A DNA stretch of 64,000 nucleotides from Aldehydirespirator sp965204875 (GCA_965204875.1 OZ242020.1:2356001-2420000); one strand, 5' to 3'. Positions 1 to 7,812 are shown, numbered from the stretch's first letter. Notes: a model not told the origin generated them from the sequence alone. Numbers and translations are program-made.

Positions 1-197
1 TCTGGCAGCGTCTTGAACGAGGTGAGCACCAGCATCAGCATCGGGCCGATATAGACGGCCGTGAAGACCAGCAGGACCAGGTATGTGGCAACCTTGCTCT
101 TGTTCGGCACCCTCCGGTGATGCGACCGCCGCTGCGATTGCCGCCCCGGCTTCTCGGCAAGCCGCTCGTGAGGTTGCTCTTGTGTGGTGACGGTCAT
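1..197 (-). CDS. sugar ABC transporter permease (MalG-type), N-terminal part
   Basis: Only the first 65 or so codons are in the window; the gene runs off the left edge. A polar, Arg/Gln/His-rich cytoplasmic leader of about 35 residues is followed by one hydrophobic segment, then a Ser-Phe-Lys (TSFKTLP) sequence typical of MalG-type permeases just after the first membrane helix. The ATG overlaps the stop of the upstream permease gene (ATGA at 194–197), so the two permeases are translationally coupled. It should form the membrane channel as a heterodimer with the product of 194–1135. The substrate cannot be told from the sequence. Confidence 0.85.
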   Translation of the reverse strand, partial: MTVTTQEQPHERLAEKPGRQSQRRSHHRRVPNKSKVATYLVLLVFTAVYIGPMLMLVLTSFKTLP

Positions 198-1135
198 CCC
201 AGGTACCTCTTCTCGCGGCGCGAGACGATGAAGTTGGCCGACAGCGCGAAGAGCAGCACCAGCATGAACAGCGCTATCGAGGCCGCCGCCGCGTAGCCCT
301 GGCGGAACGCCGTGGTCACCGACCCCGATGTCTGGCCGAAACCCTCGGCGAAGATCAGGTAGCCGAGGACTTGTGTGCCCGGACGGTAGCCGATGAGCAC
401 GAGGAACAGCTGCCAGGCCTGCAGCGAGCCGATGATGTTGAGCAGGAAGTTGGTGTTGGCAGCGGGCGTCAGCAGCGGCCAGGTGACGTTCTTGAAGAGT
501 TGCCAGCCGCTGGCGCCGTCGATCCGTGCCGCCTCATACAGGTATTCGGGGATCGTCTGCAGGCCGGCGAGGAAGATGACCATGGTGATGCCGACGTTCG
601 ACCAGATCTGCACGACGATCACCCAGGCGAACGCCTGCTTGGGCTGCCCGCCCAGGAACTCCGAGGTGATACCGAAGAACTCGAATATCTCCGCGGCCGG
701 GCCGCCCCGCGGCAGCAGGAACAGCTTCCAGATCAGTCCCTGGATGGCGACCCCGAGGATCACCGGCAGGAAGAAGATGGTCCGGAAGAAGGTCGTGCCC
801 CTCAGCCTGCGGTTCAGCAGCACGGCCAGCAGCAGCCCCAGCCCGAACTGGATCGTGGTGACGAAGAAACAGAAGTAGAGCGTTCGCCGCAGCGCGTCGA
901 TGTTGTCGCGCGACGCCGCGCCGCGGAAGAGGAACTCGTCGTAGTTCTCGAAGCCGATCCAGCTGATCGGGATGCCCCGGATGCCGGTGGCGTCGGTGAA
1001 GGAGTAGACCGCGGTCGCGAGCGAGGGGCCTACCGCGATCACCAGGTAGAACAGGAACCCGGGCAGCAGCAGGACGATGGGCGCGGCGCTCTTCCAACCG
1101 CCGGCGAACAGGTAGTTTCGCTTGACGAGCCGCAT
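194..1135 (-). CDS. sugar ABC transporter permease (MalF-type)
   Basis: A 313-residue inner-membrane permease of the CUT1 (carbohydrate uptake) class. Six hydrophobic segments are visible. The EAA loop that docks onto the ATPase reads EAARIDGAS starting near residue 201 and is followed by the usual W-P-L-L. The start is supported by an AGGAG about 9 nt upstream of ATG 1135. It lies between the solute-binding lipoprotein gene (upstream, 84-bp gap) and the second permease (4-bp overlap), the standard binding protein–MalF–MalG order. No ATPase gene is in the visible part; CUT1 systems often share one encoded elsewhere. Confidence 0.93.
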   Translation of the reverse strand: MRLVKRNYLFAGGWKSAAPIVLLLPGFLFYLVIAVGPSLATAVYSFTDATGIRGIPISWIGFENYDEFLFRGAASRDNIDALRRTLYFCFFVTTIQFGLGLLLAVLLNRRLRGTTFFRTIFFLPVILGVAIQGLIWKLFLLPRGGPAAEIFEFFGITSEFLGGQPKQAFAWVIVVQIWSNVGITMVIFLAGLQTIPEYLYEAARIDGASGWQLFKNVTWPLLTPAANTNFLLNIIGSLQAWQLFLVLIGYRPGTQVLGYLIFAEGFGQTSGSVTTAFRQGYAAAASIALFMLVLLFALSANFIVSRREKRYLG

Positions 1136-1219
1136 GTCTACCGCTCCTGTGACCCGGTGGGGTGCGGGCTCCCCATTGGTGGCGGAGCCCGCACCCGCTC
1201 AGGGTCCGGTGGTTGTTCC

Positions 1220-2689
1220 CTAGCCGGCGTCGAGTCCGGCCTGCAGGTCGGACTGGGCCTGCTCGGCCAGAGCGACCGGGTCGGTCCACTCATTGAACGG
1301 CTGGAACCATGAGGCAGCGTGGGAGCCGTTGGCCCACTGGCCCGAGCCGGTAGGCGGCACCCAGAACTGCTCGAAGCCGACACGGAACTCTGCCAGGTAG
1401 GGAGCGACCTCCGCACCCAGTTGCGTGCCGAGGGTGGCCGTGGGCTGGGTGGGAATGAAGCCGACCGCGTTGGCGAACGCCTCGTAGTTGCCCGGCTCCG
1501 AGAAGGCCTCGAGATAGGTCAGCGCGGCCTCGGGATGGGGTGTGTCGGCCGCGATGGCCCAGCCCTGGTCGTACTTGCCGAACAGGTACTGGTTGTCCTC
1601 CATATTGTCGCTGCCCGGGAAGGGGATGTAGCTCCAGGCGAAGTCGACGCCGGCGTCCTCGAGGGCGGGGGCCTGCCACACGCCGGTCGGCATCATGGCG
1701 ACGTCGCCGGCCGCGAAGCGCGCCGGGGCGGCGTCGTGGGACAGCCCGGTCACGCCGTTCTCGAGCATCTCGCTCGCGTAGTACTGCATGCGGCGGAACA
1801 TCTCCACGGAATGCTCGTCGGTCCAGGTGATGTCACCGGTCCAGAGTCCCTCTACGAGAGCGGCCTGGTCCGGGTACATCGAGCCGAGAAGGCCGTAGGA
1901 GCCGACGAAGATCGGCCAGCCGTCCGCGCCTCCGGCGGTCATGCAGGAGTTGCCGGACGCGTTGAAGGCGTCGCAGGCGGCGACCAGCTCGCTCCAGGTG
2001 GTGGGCACCTTGACACCGTTCTCCTCGAACAGGTCGAGGTTCACGAACATGCCGCTGTAGGAGACTCGGCCGAGGTTGACCGCATAGACCTTGCCGTTGA
2101 ACGAGCCGGCGTCGGCGATGGTGGCCGCGTCGTAGTTGTCCACGAAGGGCTGGCCGGTCAGGTCCATCAGCAGCCCGGCCTCGATCAGCGTCTGCCAGTT
2201 CGGCGGCGTTACATCGGACATGTAGGGCTGTGCCGCGTTGGAGAACCCGAAGATGTCGATGACGTCTATGTCGCCCGCCGACAGGCGTGTCTGGGTGGCG
2301 ATGCTCAGGTCGCCCGCCTCGACCACGGACATGTCGATCGAGATGTTGGGGTGGGCGGCCTCGAAGCCGTCGTTGAACGATTCCATGAACTCCACCATCG
2401 GCGGGTTCTGGTGCACGAGCACGCGCAGCGTTACGTCTTCGGCCGGCATCTCCGCAGTCGGCGTCTCCTCTTCGGGCATATCGGTCTCGCCCATGTCCGG
2501 GTTGGCCATGTCGCCGTCACCGGTCTCGGTGCTCGACTCGGCCGGTTCGCTCGGCTCGGCCGGTGCCGGGGTCGTGACGTCGCCGCCTCCCCCGGACGAG
2601 GTGTCGTCATCGTCGTCGCCGCACGCGGCCGCGAGCAGGCCCAGCGCAAGCAACGCGGCCAGCAGCCGCATCAGGGTTGATATTCTCAT
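1220..2689 (-). CDS. extracellular sugar-binding lipoprotein of ABC transporter
   Basis: A 489-residue solute-binding protein (SBP family 1). A positively charged start and hydrophobic helix lead to a lipobox-like A-A-A-C with the lipidated Cys at about residue 23. An unusually long acidic, Gly/Pro/Glu-rich linker (to about residue 85) precedes the globular domain. The domain shows SBP-like blocks such as FPGSDN and a late W-x-x-P-F-N-E-W segment. AAGGAGGG lies about 9 nt before ATG 2689. A perfect LacI-type operator (2857–2870) lies between this gene and the regulator, so it should be the first, regulated gene of the operon. Substrate unknown. Confidence 0.92.
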   Translation of the reverse strand: MRISTLMRLLAALLALGLLAAACGDDDDDTSSGGGGDVTTPAPAEPSEPAESSTETGDGDMANPDMGETDMPEEETPTAEMPAEDVTLRVLVHQNPPMVEFMESFNDGFEAAHPNISIDMSVVEAGDLSIATQTRLSAGDIDVIDIFGFSNAAQPYMSDVTPPNWQTLIEAGLLMDLTGQPFVDNYDAATIADAGSFNGKVYAVNLGRVSYSGMFVNLDLFEENGVKVPTTWSELVAACDAFNASGNSCMTAGGADGWPIFVGSYGLLGSMYPDQAALVEGLWTGDITWTDEHSVEMFRRMQYYASEMLENGVTGLSHDAAPARFAAGDVAMMPTGVWQAPALEDAGVDFAWSYIPFPGSDNMEDNQYLFGKYDQGWAIAADTPHPEAALTYLEAFSEPGNYEAFANAVGFIPTQPTATLGTQLGAEVAPYLAEFRVGFEQFWVPPTGSGQWANGSHAASWFQPFNEWTDPVALAEQAQSDLQAGLDAG

Positions 2690-2856
2690 GGTTGTTTACC
2701 CTCCTTTGGGACGCTCCGCTTCACGGAGCTATTGGCTATGGGTTCTTGGCTCCGCTATGGGGTTCTTGCTTCTCTTGTGGATTCCTCGGCACTTCGGCTG
2801 CGAGAGCGCAAGGGGAGCGCGCCCGGGTCGCTCGAGGATGAGAAGCCGGCCCGTGA

Positions 2857-2870
2857 TGGGAGCGCTCCCA
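2857..2870. promoter_or_regulatory. LacI-family operator upstream of the transporter operon
   Basis: TGGGAGCGCTCCCA is a perfect 14-bp palindrome with the central CG expected for LacI/PurR-type operators. It lies 168 bp upstream of the binding-protein start, in the promoter region of the transporter operon. A close copy lies in front of the regulator gene itself. Confidence 0.85.
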
Positions 2871-2928
2871 AGAACAGGCCTGGCAGAGCGAGCGGGCCGA
2901 GGCCAAGCAGCGATGGCGCGGCCATGGC

Positions 2929-3957
2929 TCATCGCAGCGCGGCGAGCCGCGCGCCGCACGACTCGCGCACCGCCAGCTCGGTGGGCAAGACGATGCACTC
3001 GGGGACTGTGACGGCTCCGTCGATCACGGATTTGAGCAGGCGCACGGCGCGCTCGCCCACCGTGCGCACGGGCTGCACCACCGAGGTCAGCGGCGGGATC
3101 GTCTGATCGGAAGCGACGAGGCCGTCGAAGGAGACCACCGCGACGTCCTGCGGGCATGACAGGCCGGCATCGTGTATCGCCCTCATCGCACCGACGGCCA
3201 TCCGATCAGAGGCGGCGAAGACGGCGTCGGGCCGGCCGGCGAGCAACTCCTCCATAGCCCTGTGCCCCGAGCCCTCCGTCCAGTCGCCCGCGCTGACCCG
3301 GCCGTCGAGGCCGAGGCCCGCCTCGGCCAGGCCGTCCACGAAGCCGCTGTGGCGGTCGACGCCGGCACTGGTGCTCGACGGCGCGGGGATCAGCGCCATG
3401 CGCCGGTGGCCGAGCCTGGCAAGGTGCAGGGCGGCGGCTCGGGCGCCTCCCCGATTGTCGACGTCCACCGAGAAGACCGGGCCACCGTCGTCCGGGCGGC
3501 CGATGACGACGAAGGGCATGTCAGCGCCGCGCAAGTGATCGATCAGCGGGTCGCCCATCATCGTCGCGGTCACGATCACGCCGTCGACCAGGCCCGGAGT
3601 CACCACTCGCGAGATGATGGCGCGCTCGTCGGGGACGGCCCCGAACAGGAACAGGGTCAAGGTCATCCGCACGTCGTTGGTGGCACTGCTGATGCCGTAG
3701 ATGAGGCGGCCGAAGTACGGATCGTCGAACAGGGTCTCCACCGCGCTGGGGATGACCAGGCCCAACACGTCGGTGCTGTTGGAGGCGAGCGAGCGCGCCG
3801 CGGCGTGGGGGCGGTAGCCGGTCTCGGCAACGACCGCCTCGACCCGCTTCTTGGTCCTGGAACTCACGTTGGGACCGCCGTTGACGACACGTGAGACCGT
3901 GGAGCGCGACACTCCCGCCCGGCGTCCGATCTCCTCCAGGTTCAACCTTCGCGTCAC
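2929..3957 (-). CDS. LacI-family transcriptional regulator
   Basis: 342 residues, normal for the family. The N-terminal helix-turn-helix reads NLEEIGRRAGVSRSTVSRVV from about residue 5, followed by the hinge (YRPHAAARSLAS near 47–58) and a periplasmic-binding-protein-like sensor domain. The chosen GTG start at 3957 places the HTH at the extreme N terminus, as in all LacI members. The open frame continues far upstream, but that extension would run through the operator and a neighbouring small gene. It is transcribed in the same direction as the ABC operon and probably represses it and itself through the two matching palindromes. The inducer is presumably the transported sugar (inference). Confidence 0.93.
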   Translation of the reverse strand: MTRRLNLEEIGRRAGVSRSTVSRVVNGGPNVSSRTKKRVEAVVAETGYRPHAAARSLASNSTDVLGLVIPSAVETLFDDPYFGRLIYGISSATNDVRMTLTLFLFGAVPDERAIISRVVTPGLVDGVIVTATMMGDPLIDHLRGADMPFVVIGRPDDGGPVFSVDVDNRGGARAAALHLARLGHRRMALIPAPSSTSAGVDRHSGFVDGLAEAGLGLDGRVSAGDWTEGSGHRAMEELLAGRPDAVFAASDRMAVGAMRAIHDAGLSCPQDVAVVSFDGLVASDQTIPPLTSVVQPVRTVGERAVRLLKSVIDGAVTVPECIVLPTELAVRESCGARLAALR

Positions 3958-3976
3958 ACGTCCCCCCGAACGTCTC

Positions 3977-3990
3977 TGAGAGCGCTCCCA
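3977..3990. promoter_or_regulatory. LacI-family operator at the regulator's own promoter
   Basis: TGAGAGCGCTCCCA differs from the perfect operator at 2857–2870 by a single base. It lies about 20 bp upstream of the GTG start of the LacI-type gene, where it would allow autoregulation. Confidence 0.8.
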
Positions 3991-4005
3991 GAACATACCG
4001 CCCCC

Positions 4006-4085
4006 GAGCGCGCCTGTCAACACGAACGAAGGCTCCCATCTCAGTCGATCACTTCGGGTACCGCGCTCGAGCGCGCCTGTCAACA
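4006..4085. repeat. 17-bp direct repeat, 63 bp apart
   Basis: GAGCGCGCCTGTCAACA occurs identically at 4006–4022 and 4069–4085. It sits in the 199-bp gap between the divergent lacI-type gene and the small ribosomal protein gene. It is one of many short local duplications at gene junctions in this window; no function is assigned. Confidence 0.8.
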
Positions 4086-4142
4086 AGATCCTGTGACTGC
4101 GGCACCCACGGGCGCGTGGCAGCCGGCGGCGTCCTGCTGCGC

Positions 4143-4148
4143 TAGGCT
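4143..4148 (+). promoter_or_regulatory. putative -10 element of a leaderless promoter (bL37-like gene)
   Basis: TAGGCT lies 8 nt before ATG 4157 and no Shine-Dalgarno sequence is present. The spacing fits a transcript that begins at the start codon. Confidence 0.55.
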
Positions 4149-4156
4149 CCGCCGCC

Positions 4157-4246
4157 ATGTCCAAGCGCACCAGCAAGCGGCGAGCCAAGGCGCGGCGATC
4201 GCGGGCGAACCACGGCCGCAAGCCCAACACGGGCCGCAACAGCTGA
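4157..4246 (+). CDS. small basic ribosomal protein, bL37-like
   Basis: A 29-residue, extremely basic reading frame starting MSKRTSKRRAKARR and ending near ANHGRKPNTG. As I recall it, the tiny actinobacterial large-subunit protein bL37 seen in mycobacterial ribosomes is a Lys/Arg-rich peptide with a conserved A-N-H-G-K-R-P-N ending, and this gene carries that signature. A TAGGCT -10-like element lies 8 nt upstream of ATG. Genes this short are commonly missed in annotation. It stands alone between the lacI-type gene and ychF. The assignment rests on composition and the C-terminal motif only. Confidence 0.7.
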   Translation: MSKRTSKRRAKARRSRANHGRKPNTGRNS

Positions 4247-4293
4247 AGCCGGCCGCGCCGTTCCCAACCGCCGGCCGTCCCACTTGGGGAGCC

Positions 4294-4411
4294 GCTTTGG
4301 AACGGTTCGGGTTCGGGTTCATCGGTTTCCGGTTCGCCGGCCTCGCCGGCGTCCAGCACCCTCTGCCACCCCACGCCTGAGCTTTGGAACGATTCGGTTT
4401 CGTCGGTCTCC
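4294..4411 (+). repeat. degenerate duplicate of the ychF start, 87 bp upstream
   Basis: GCTTTGGAACGGTTCGG at 4294 repeats, with small changes, GCTTTGGAACGATTCGG at 4381, which holds the TTG start of ychF. The similarity continues: the upstream copy would encode L-E-R-F-G-F-G-F-I-G, the gene itself encodes M-E-R-F-G-F-V-G. The upstream copy does not lead into the ATPase and looks like a decayed duplicate of the gene's 5' end. Confidence 0.75.
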
Positions 4412-5457
4412 CCAACGCGGGCAAGACCTCCCTGCACAACGCTCTCGCCGGTGCCTCGGCTCCGACGGCGCGTCACGCCTTCGCGACCAGGTCGGCGAAG
4501 GCGGGCGTCGCCAAGGTTCCCGACCCCCGCCTGCAGCGCCTCGCGGAGATGAGCGAGAGCCGCCGCATCGTGAACGCGTCGGTGCAGTTCACCGACATCG
4601 GCGGGCTGGTCTCGGGCGCCAGCCGGGGCGAGGGCCTGGGCAACGCCTTCCTTGGACACCTCCGCGACACCGACGCCATCGTCTACGTGCTGCGTGCCTT
4701 CGACGACCCCGATGTGCCGGGGGACGCCGACCCACTCGACAACCTGCGGATCCTGGAGATCGAGTTGGCGCTCGCCGACCTCGACAGTGCCTCGCGCCAG
4801 CTCGACAAGCTGTCGCGCTCAGCCAAGGGCGACCCGTCCGAGCGCGGCGGCCTGGCCTTGCTGGCGCGGGCGGTGGAGGTGCTCGCCGACGGCGTGCCGC
4901 TGTACCGGGCCGGATTCGACGACGCCGAGCGGGCGGGCCTGCGCCGGCACTTCCTGCTCACCAACAAGCCCACCCTGGCGGTCGTGAACCTCTCCGAGGA
5001 GCAGGTGTCCAGCGCCGAGGAGGTGGCCGCACCGGTGCGCGCCGAGCTTGGCGGCGCGGAGGTCGTGGCACTGTGCGTGCAGCTCGAGGCCGAGGCCGCA
5101 CAGCTCGAGGAGGCCGAGCGCGCCGAGATCCTGGCCGCGCTGGGACTCGGCAGCGGCGCTCTTGACCGCTTCCTCGCGAGCGCCTACCAGCTGCTGGGGC
5201 TGCGGACCTTCTTCACGACCGGGCCCAAGGAGAGCCGGGCCTGGACGTTCAGGGCGGGCTCCGGCGCGGCCGAGTGCGCCGGCAAGGTCCACTCGGACAT
5301 CCAGCGGGGATTCATCCGCGCCGAGACCGTTCAATGGGACGTGCTCCTGGGCGCAGGCTCGTGGGCGGCCGCCCGCTCGCAGGGTCTGGTGCGCTCGGAG
5401 GGCCGCGACTATGTTGTCTGCGACGGCGACACAGTCGAGTTCAGGTTCAACGTCTAG
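4384..5457 (+). CDS. ychF: YchF/OLA1-type ribosome-binding ATPase
   Basis: 357 residues, the usual YchF length. The P-loop GLPNAGKTS is at residues 8–16. The switch II-like block DIGGLVSGASRGEGLGN replaces the Asp-x-x-Gly of classical GTPases, and the C-terminal TGS-type domain ends in GDTVEFRFNV. The family binds ATP rather than GTP, associates with ribosomes and affects translation and oxidative stress responses. The TTG start at 4384 is required because the P-loop follows almost at once. No Shine-Dalgarno is evident, and a degenerate duplicate of this start lies 87 bp upstream. The TAG stop doubles as part of a -10-like hexamer for the next gene. Confidence 0.95.
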   Translation: MERFGFVGLPNAGKTSLHNALAGASAPTARHAFATRSAKAGVAKVPDPRLQRLAEMSESRRIVNASVQFTDIGGLVSGASRGEGLGNAFLGHLRDTDAIVYVLRAFDDPDVPGDADPLDNLRILEIELALADLDSASRQLDKLSRSAKGDPSERGGLALLARAVEVLADGVPLYRAGFDDAERAGLRRHFLLTNKPTLAVVNLSEEQVSSAEEVAAPVRAELGGAEVVALCVQLEAEAAQLEEAERAEILAALGLGSGALDRFLASAYQLLGLRTFFTTGPKESRAWTFRAGSGAAECAGKVHSDIQRGFIRAETVQWDVLLGAGSWAAARSQGLVRSEGRDYVVCDGDTVEFRFNV

Positions 5458-5460
5458 ACT
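5455..5460 (+). promoter_or_regulatory. putative -10 element of a leaderless promoter (desaturase gene)
   Basis: TAGACT lies 8 nt before ATG 5469. Its first three bases are the TAG stop codon of ychF. Confidence 0.5.
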
Positions 5461-5468
5461 CCCGGCCC

Positions 5469-6437
5469 ATGCCAGTCGATGCCGACGCCAGGCTGCTCGC
5501 AGACCTGGAGCCGAGTGTGGAGAGCCTGTACGAGAGGCATCTCCGCCAGACCAAGGAGTGGCATCCCCACGCGCTGGTTCCCTGGAGCCGGGGCCGGGAC
5601 TTCGCGGCCGACTACGAGTGGTCGCCGGAGGAGGCCGGGCTCAGCTCCGAGGCGCGCAGCGCGCTGTTCGTCAACGTCCTGACCGAGGACAACCTCCCGT
5701 ACTACTTCCGCGACATCGAGCGCATGTTCGGGCGTGACGGCGCCTGGGGCCAGTGGGTCAGGCGCTGGACCGCCGAGGAGGGCCGGCACGGCCAGGTGAT
5801 CCACGACTATCTCGCCGTCACCCGCGCCGTCGACCCGGTGAGCCTCGAGCGGGCGCGCATGGCCCAGGTGCAGTGCGGCCAGGCGCCCGAGCCCCCGGAC
5901 GCTCTGGAGGGGCTCGCCTACGTGACCCTGCAGGAGCTCGCCACCCGGATCTCGCACTTCAACACCGGTCGCTACATCTCCGACCCCGCCGGCAAGGCGA
6001 TCATGCGCAGGGTCGCCTTCGACGAGAACCTGCACTTCCTGTTCTACCGCGACGCCATGGGCGCCGCCCTCGAGGTCGAGCCGTCGAGGGCCGTGGTGGC
6101 CATCGCCAACCAGGTGAACGGCTTCGCGATGCCCGGCGTCGGCATCACCGACTTCGAGGCCCATGCTCGCACCATCGCCGAGGCCGGCATCTACGACCTG
6201 GCCATCCATCATGATCAGATACTGCAGCCCGTGCTGCTGCGCGACTGGAAGCTGCCGTCGCTGACCGGCCTGTCGGGGGTGGCGGAGGCGGCGCGCGAGC
6301 GCCTCATGAAGCTTGTGGAGAGGATCGGCCGGGTCGGGCGGCTCATGGTCGAGCGCCGTGCCGAGCGCAAGGCCAGGGCGCCCCACGATCGGCGCCTGGA
6401 CCTGCTGCGCCCCCGCGGCAGGGTCGCGGGCGCGTAG
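5469..6437 (+). CDS. acyl-ACP desaturase-like diiron protein (FA_desaturase_2, DesA-like)
   Basis: 322 residues resembling soluble acyl-[acyl carrier protein] desaturases such as mycobacterial DesA1/DesA2. The carboxylate-bridged diiron ligands can be placed: Glu73 (LTEDN), the first E-x-x-H at 104–107 (EEGRH), Glu156 (LQELATR) and the second E-x-x-H at 186–189 (DENLH). These enzymes use O2 and two electrons to introduce a cis double bond into acyl-ACP in the cytosol; the double-bond position cannot be predicted here. The last 40 residues are Arg-rich and low in complexity. The gene has its own probable leaderless promoter overlapping the ychF stop codon. Confidence 0.85.
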   Translation: MPVDADARLLADLEPSVESLYERHLRQTKEWHPHALVPWSRGRDFAADYEWSPEEAGLSSEARSALFVNVLTEDNLPYYFRDIERMFGRDGAWGQWVRRWTAEEGRHGQVIHDYLAVTRAVDPVSLERARMAQVQCGQAPEPPDALEGLAYVTLQELATRISHFNTGRYISDPAGKAIMRRVAFDENLHFLFYRDAMGAALEVEPSRAVVAIANQVNGFAMPGVGITDFEAHARTIAEAGIYDLAIHHDQILQPVLLRDWKLPSLTGLSGVAEAARERLMKLVERIGRVGRLMVERRAERKARAPHDRRLDLLRPRGRVAGA

Positions 6438-6459
6438 CGAGGGCGGTCCCGCGGGGCAC

Positions 6460-6465
6460 TAGGTT
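6460..6465 (+). promoter_or_regulatory. putative -10 element of a leaderless promoter (DUF192 gene)
   Basis: TAGGTT lies 7 nt before ATG 6473, with no Shine-Dalgarno sequence between. Confidence 0.5.
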
Positions 6466-6472
6466 CGCGGCC

Positions 6473-6835
6473 ATGGCCTGGTTGGTTTGCGGCGACCGAG
6501 TCATGGCCTCCCTTGAGGTCGCCTCCGGCGCGGCGCAGCGCCGCCGGGGACTGCTGGGGCGCGACCACATCGACGGCGCGCTGCTGCTGGAGCGCACCCG
6601 GTCGCTGCTAACACTGGGTATGCGGTTGCCGATCTCGGTGCACACGCTGGGTATGCGGTTCCCGATCGATGTGGCCCACTGCGACTCGCAGATGCGGGTC
6701 TTGAAGGTCTCCACGATGCGGCCCAACCGGATCGGTCTTCCCGTGCGCCGCGCCGCGGCAGTGATCGAGGCCGAGGCCGGCGCCTTCGAGCGCTGGGGAG
6801 TCAGGCCCGGCGCCGTGCTGGAGGTGAGAGAGTGA
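6473..6835 (+). CDS. DUF192 family protein with an internal tandem duplication
   Basis: 120 residues. The C-terminal two thirds match the DUF192 fold: a V-H-T-x-G-M-R-F-P-I-D-V core, then K-V-S-x-M-x-P and a run of Ala/Glu ending E-x-G-x-x-G. The function of the family is not settled. The core block is duplicated: TLGMRLPIS is followed 11 residues later by TLGMRFPID, from a 33-bp tandem repeat (6614 and 6647). The second copy fits the family better. The gene overlaps rsmI by 4 nt (GTGA at 6832–6835), so the two are coupled. Confidence 0.8.
   Translation: MAWLVCGDRVMASLEVASGAAQRRRGLLGRDHIDGALLLERTRSLLTLGMRLPISVHTLGMRFPIDVAHCDSQMRVLKVSTMRPNRIGLPVRRAAAVIEAEAGAFERWGVRPGAVLEVRE
6614..6679 (+). 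repeat. 33-bp tandem duplication inside the DUF192 gene
   Basis: CTGGGTATGCGGTT recurs at 6614 and 6647, exactly 33 bp apart. The flanking bases of the two units also match well. The duplication is in frame and adds 11 residues. Confidence 0.9.
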
Positions 6836-7671
6836 GCGGGTCTCTGTTCCTGGTCGGGACGCCCATCGGCAACCTAGGCGATCTGAGCCCGCGGGCGGTG
6901 GAGGTGCTCTCGTCGGTGCAGCTGGTTTGCTGCGAGGACACCCGGCGCACGGGCCGGCTGTTGCAGCTTGCCGGGGTGAGCGGGCCCCGGTTGCGCAGGG
7001 TGGACGAGCACACCGAGGACGCAGCGGCCCGCAAGGTGTGCGAGCTCCTGGCGGCCGGCGGCAGCGTGGCGATGGTCGTCGACGCGGGGATGCCCGGCGT
7101 GTGCGATCCCGGGTCTCGCCTGGTGGAGGCCTGCGCGGACGCGGGCCACACCATCACCGTGGTGCCCGGACCCTCCGCGGGGGTGACGGCCCTCGCTGTG
7201 AGCGGGCTGGCGGCCGGCCGCCACGCCTTCGAGGGCTTCCTGCCGCGCCGGGGCCGGGCCCGCGCCGAGCGCCTGGCCCAGGTCGCCCGCGAGCCGCGCA
7301 CCGTCGTCCTCTACGAGTCACCGCACCGGCTGGCGGACTGCCTGTCCGACCTGGTCACCGCTTGCGGGCCCGAGCGGCGCGCCGCCGTGGCGCGCGAGCT
7401 CACGAAGCTCCACGAGGAGGTCGTGAGAGCCACGCTGTCGGAGCTGCGCGACTGGGCCGCCTCCGCACCCGTGCGCGGCGAGGTCGTGCTGGTGGTGCAG
7501 GGCGCGCCCGAGGATGTGGCCGAGACAGGCGACGAGGAGCTGCGCGAGGCGCTGGCCGCCTGCCTGCGTGAAGGTATGAGCCGGCGAGACGCCGCGGCCG
7601 CGGTCGCTGCGGCGCGCGCCATATCACGGCGGCGCGTCTACAGCCTGCTGCCCCAAGTCCCAGCGCCCTAG
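6832..7671 (+). CDS. rsmI: 16S rRNA 2'-O-ribose C1402 methyltransferase RsmI
   Basis: 279 residues of the tetrapyrrole-methylase-like SAM methyltransferase family. Diagnostic blocks are LVGTPIGNLGDLSPRAVEVL at residues 6–25, the C-E-D-T-R motif just after residue 30, DAGMPGVCDPG near 83–93, VVPGPSAG near 108 and FEGFLPRRGRAR near 131. RsmI methylates the 2'-oxygen of C1402 in the decoding centre of 16S rRNA, using S-adenosylmethionine. It lies next to metG and tatD, as in mycobacteria. The start overlaps the stop of the DUF192 gene, indicating translational coupling. Confidence 0.96.
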   Translation: MSGSLFLVGTPIGNLGDLSPRAVEVLSSVQLVCCEDTRRTGRLLQLAGVSGPRLRRVDEHTEDAAARKVCELLAAGGSVAMVVDAGMPGVCDPGSRLVEACADAGHTITVVPGPSAGVTALAVSGLAAGRHAFEGFLPRRGRARAERLAQVAREPRTVVLYESPHRLADCLSDLVTACGPERRAAVARELTKLHEEVVRATLSELRDWAASAPVRGEVVLVVQGAPEDVAETGDEELREALAACLREGMSRRDAAAAVAAARAISRRRVYSLLPQVPAP

Positions 7672-7785
7672 ACGCCCGCCTACGCCCGGCTCTTGAGGCG
7701 CGGCCCCGCGGGTGACCGCTGCAACATCTGCGGTCGGTGCCCTGGATGCCTGGGGCGGTGCCCTGGATGCCCGCCTTCGCCCGGC
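7671..7785 (+). repeat. local duplications between rsmI and metG
   Basis: CGGTGCCCTGGATGCC occurs twice, at 7735–7750 and 7756–7771. A longer imperfect pair is at 7671–7690 and 7766–7785 (GA[C/T]GCCCGCCT…CGCCCGGC). The rest of this 155-bp intergenic stretch shows only the metG promoter. Confidence 0.7.
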
Positions 7786-7812
7786 GCCTGGGACCGGCTC
7801 GGGGCTGACGGG

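Noticed and set aside
3958..4659. Upstream extension of the LacI-type gene
   Set aside because: It would place 230 residues before the HTH, and runs through the operator, the bL37-like gene and the ychF start.
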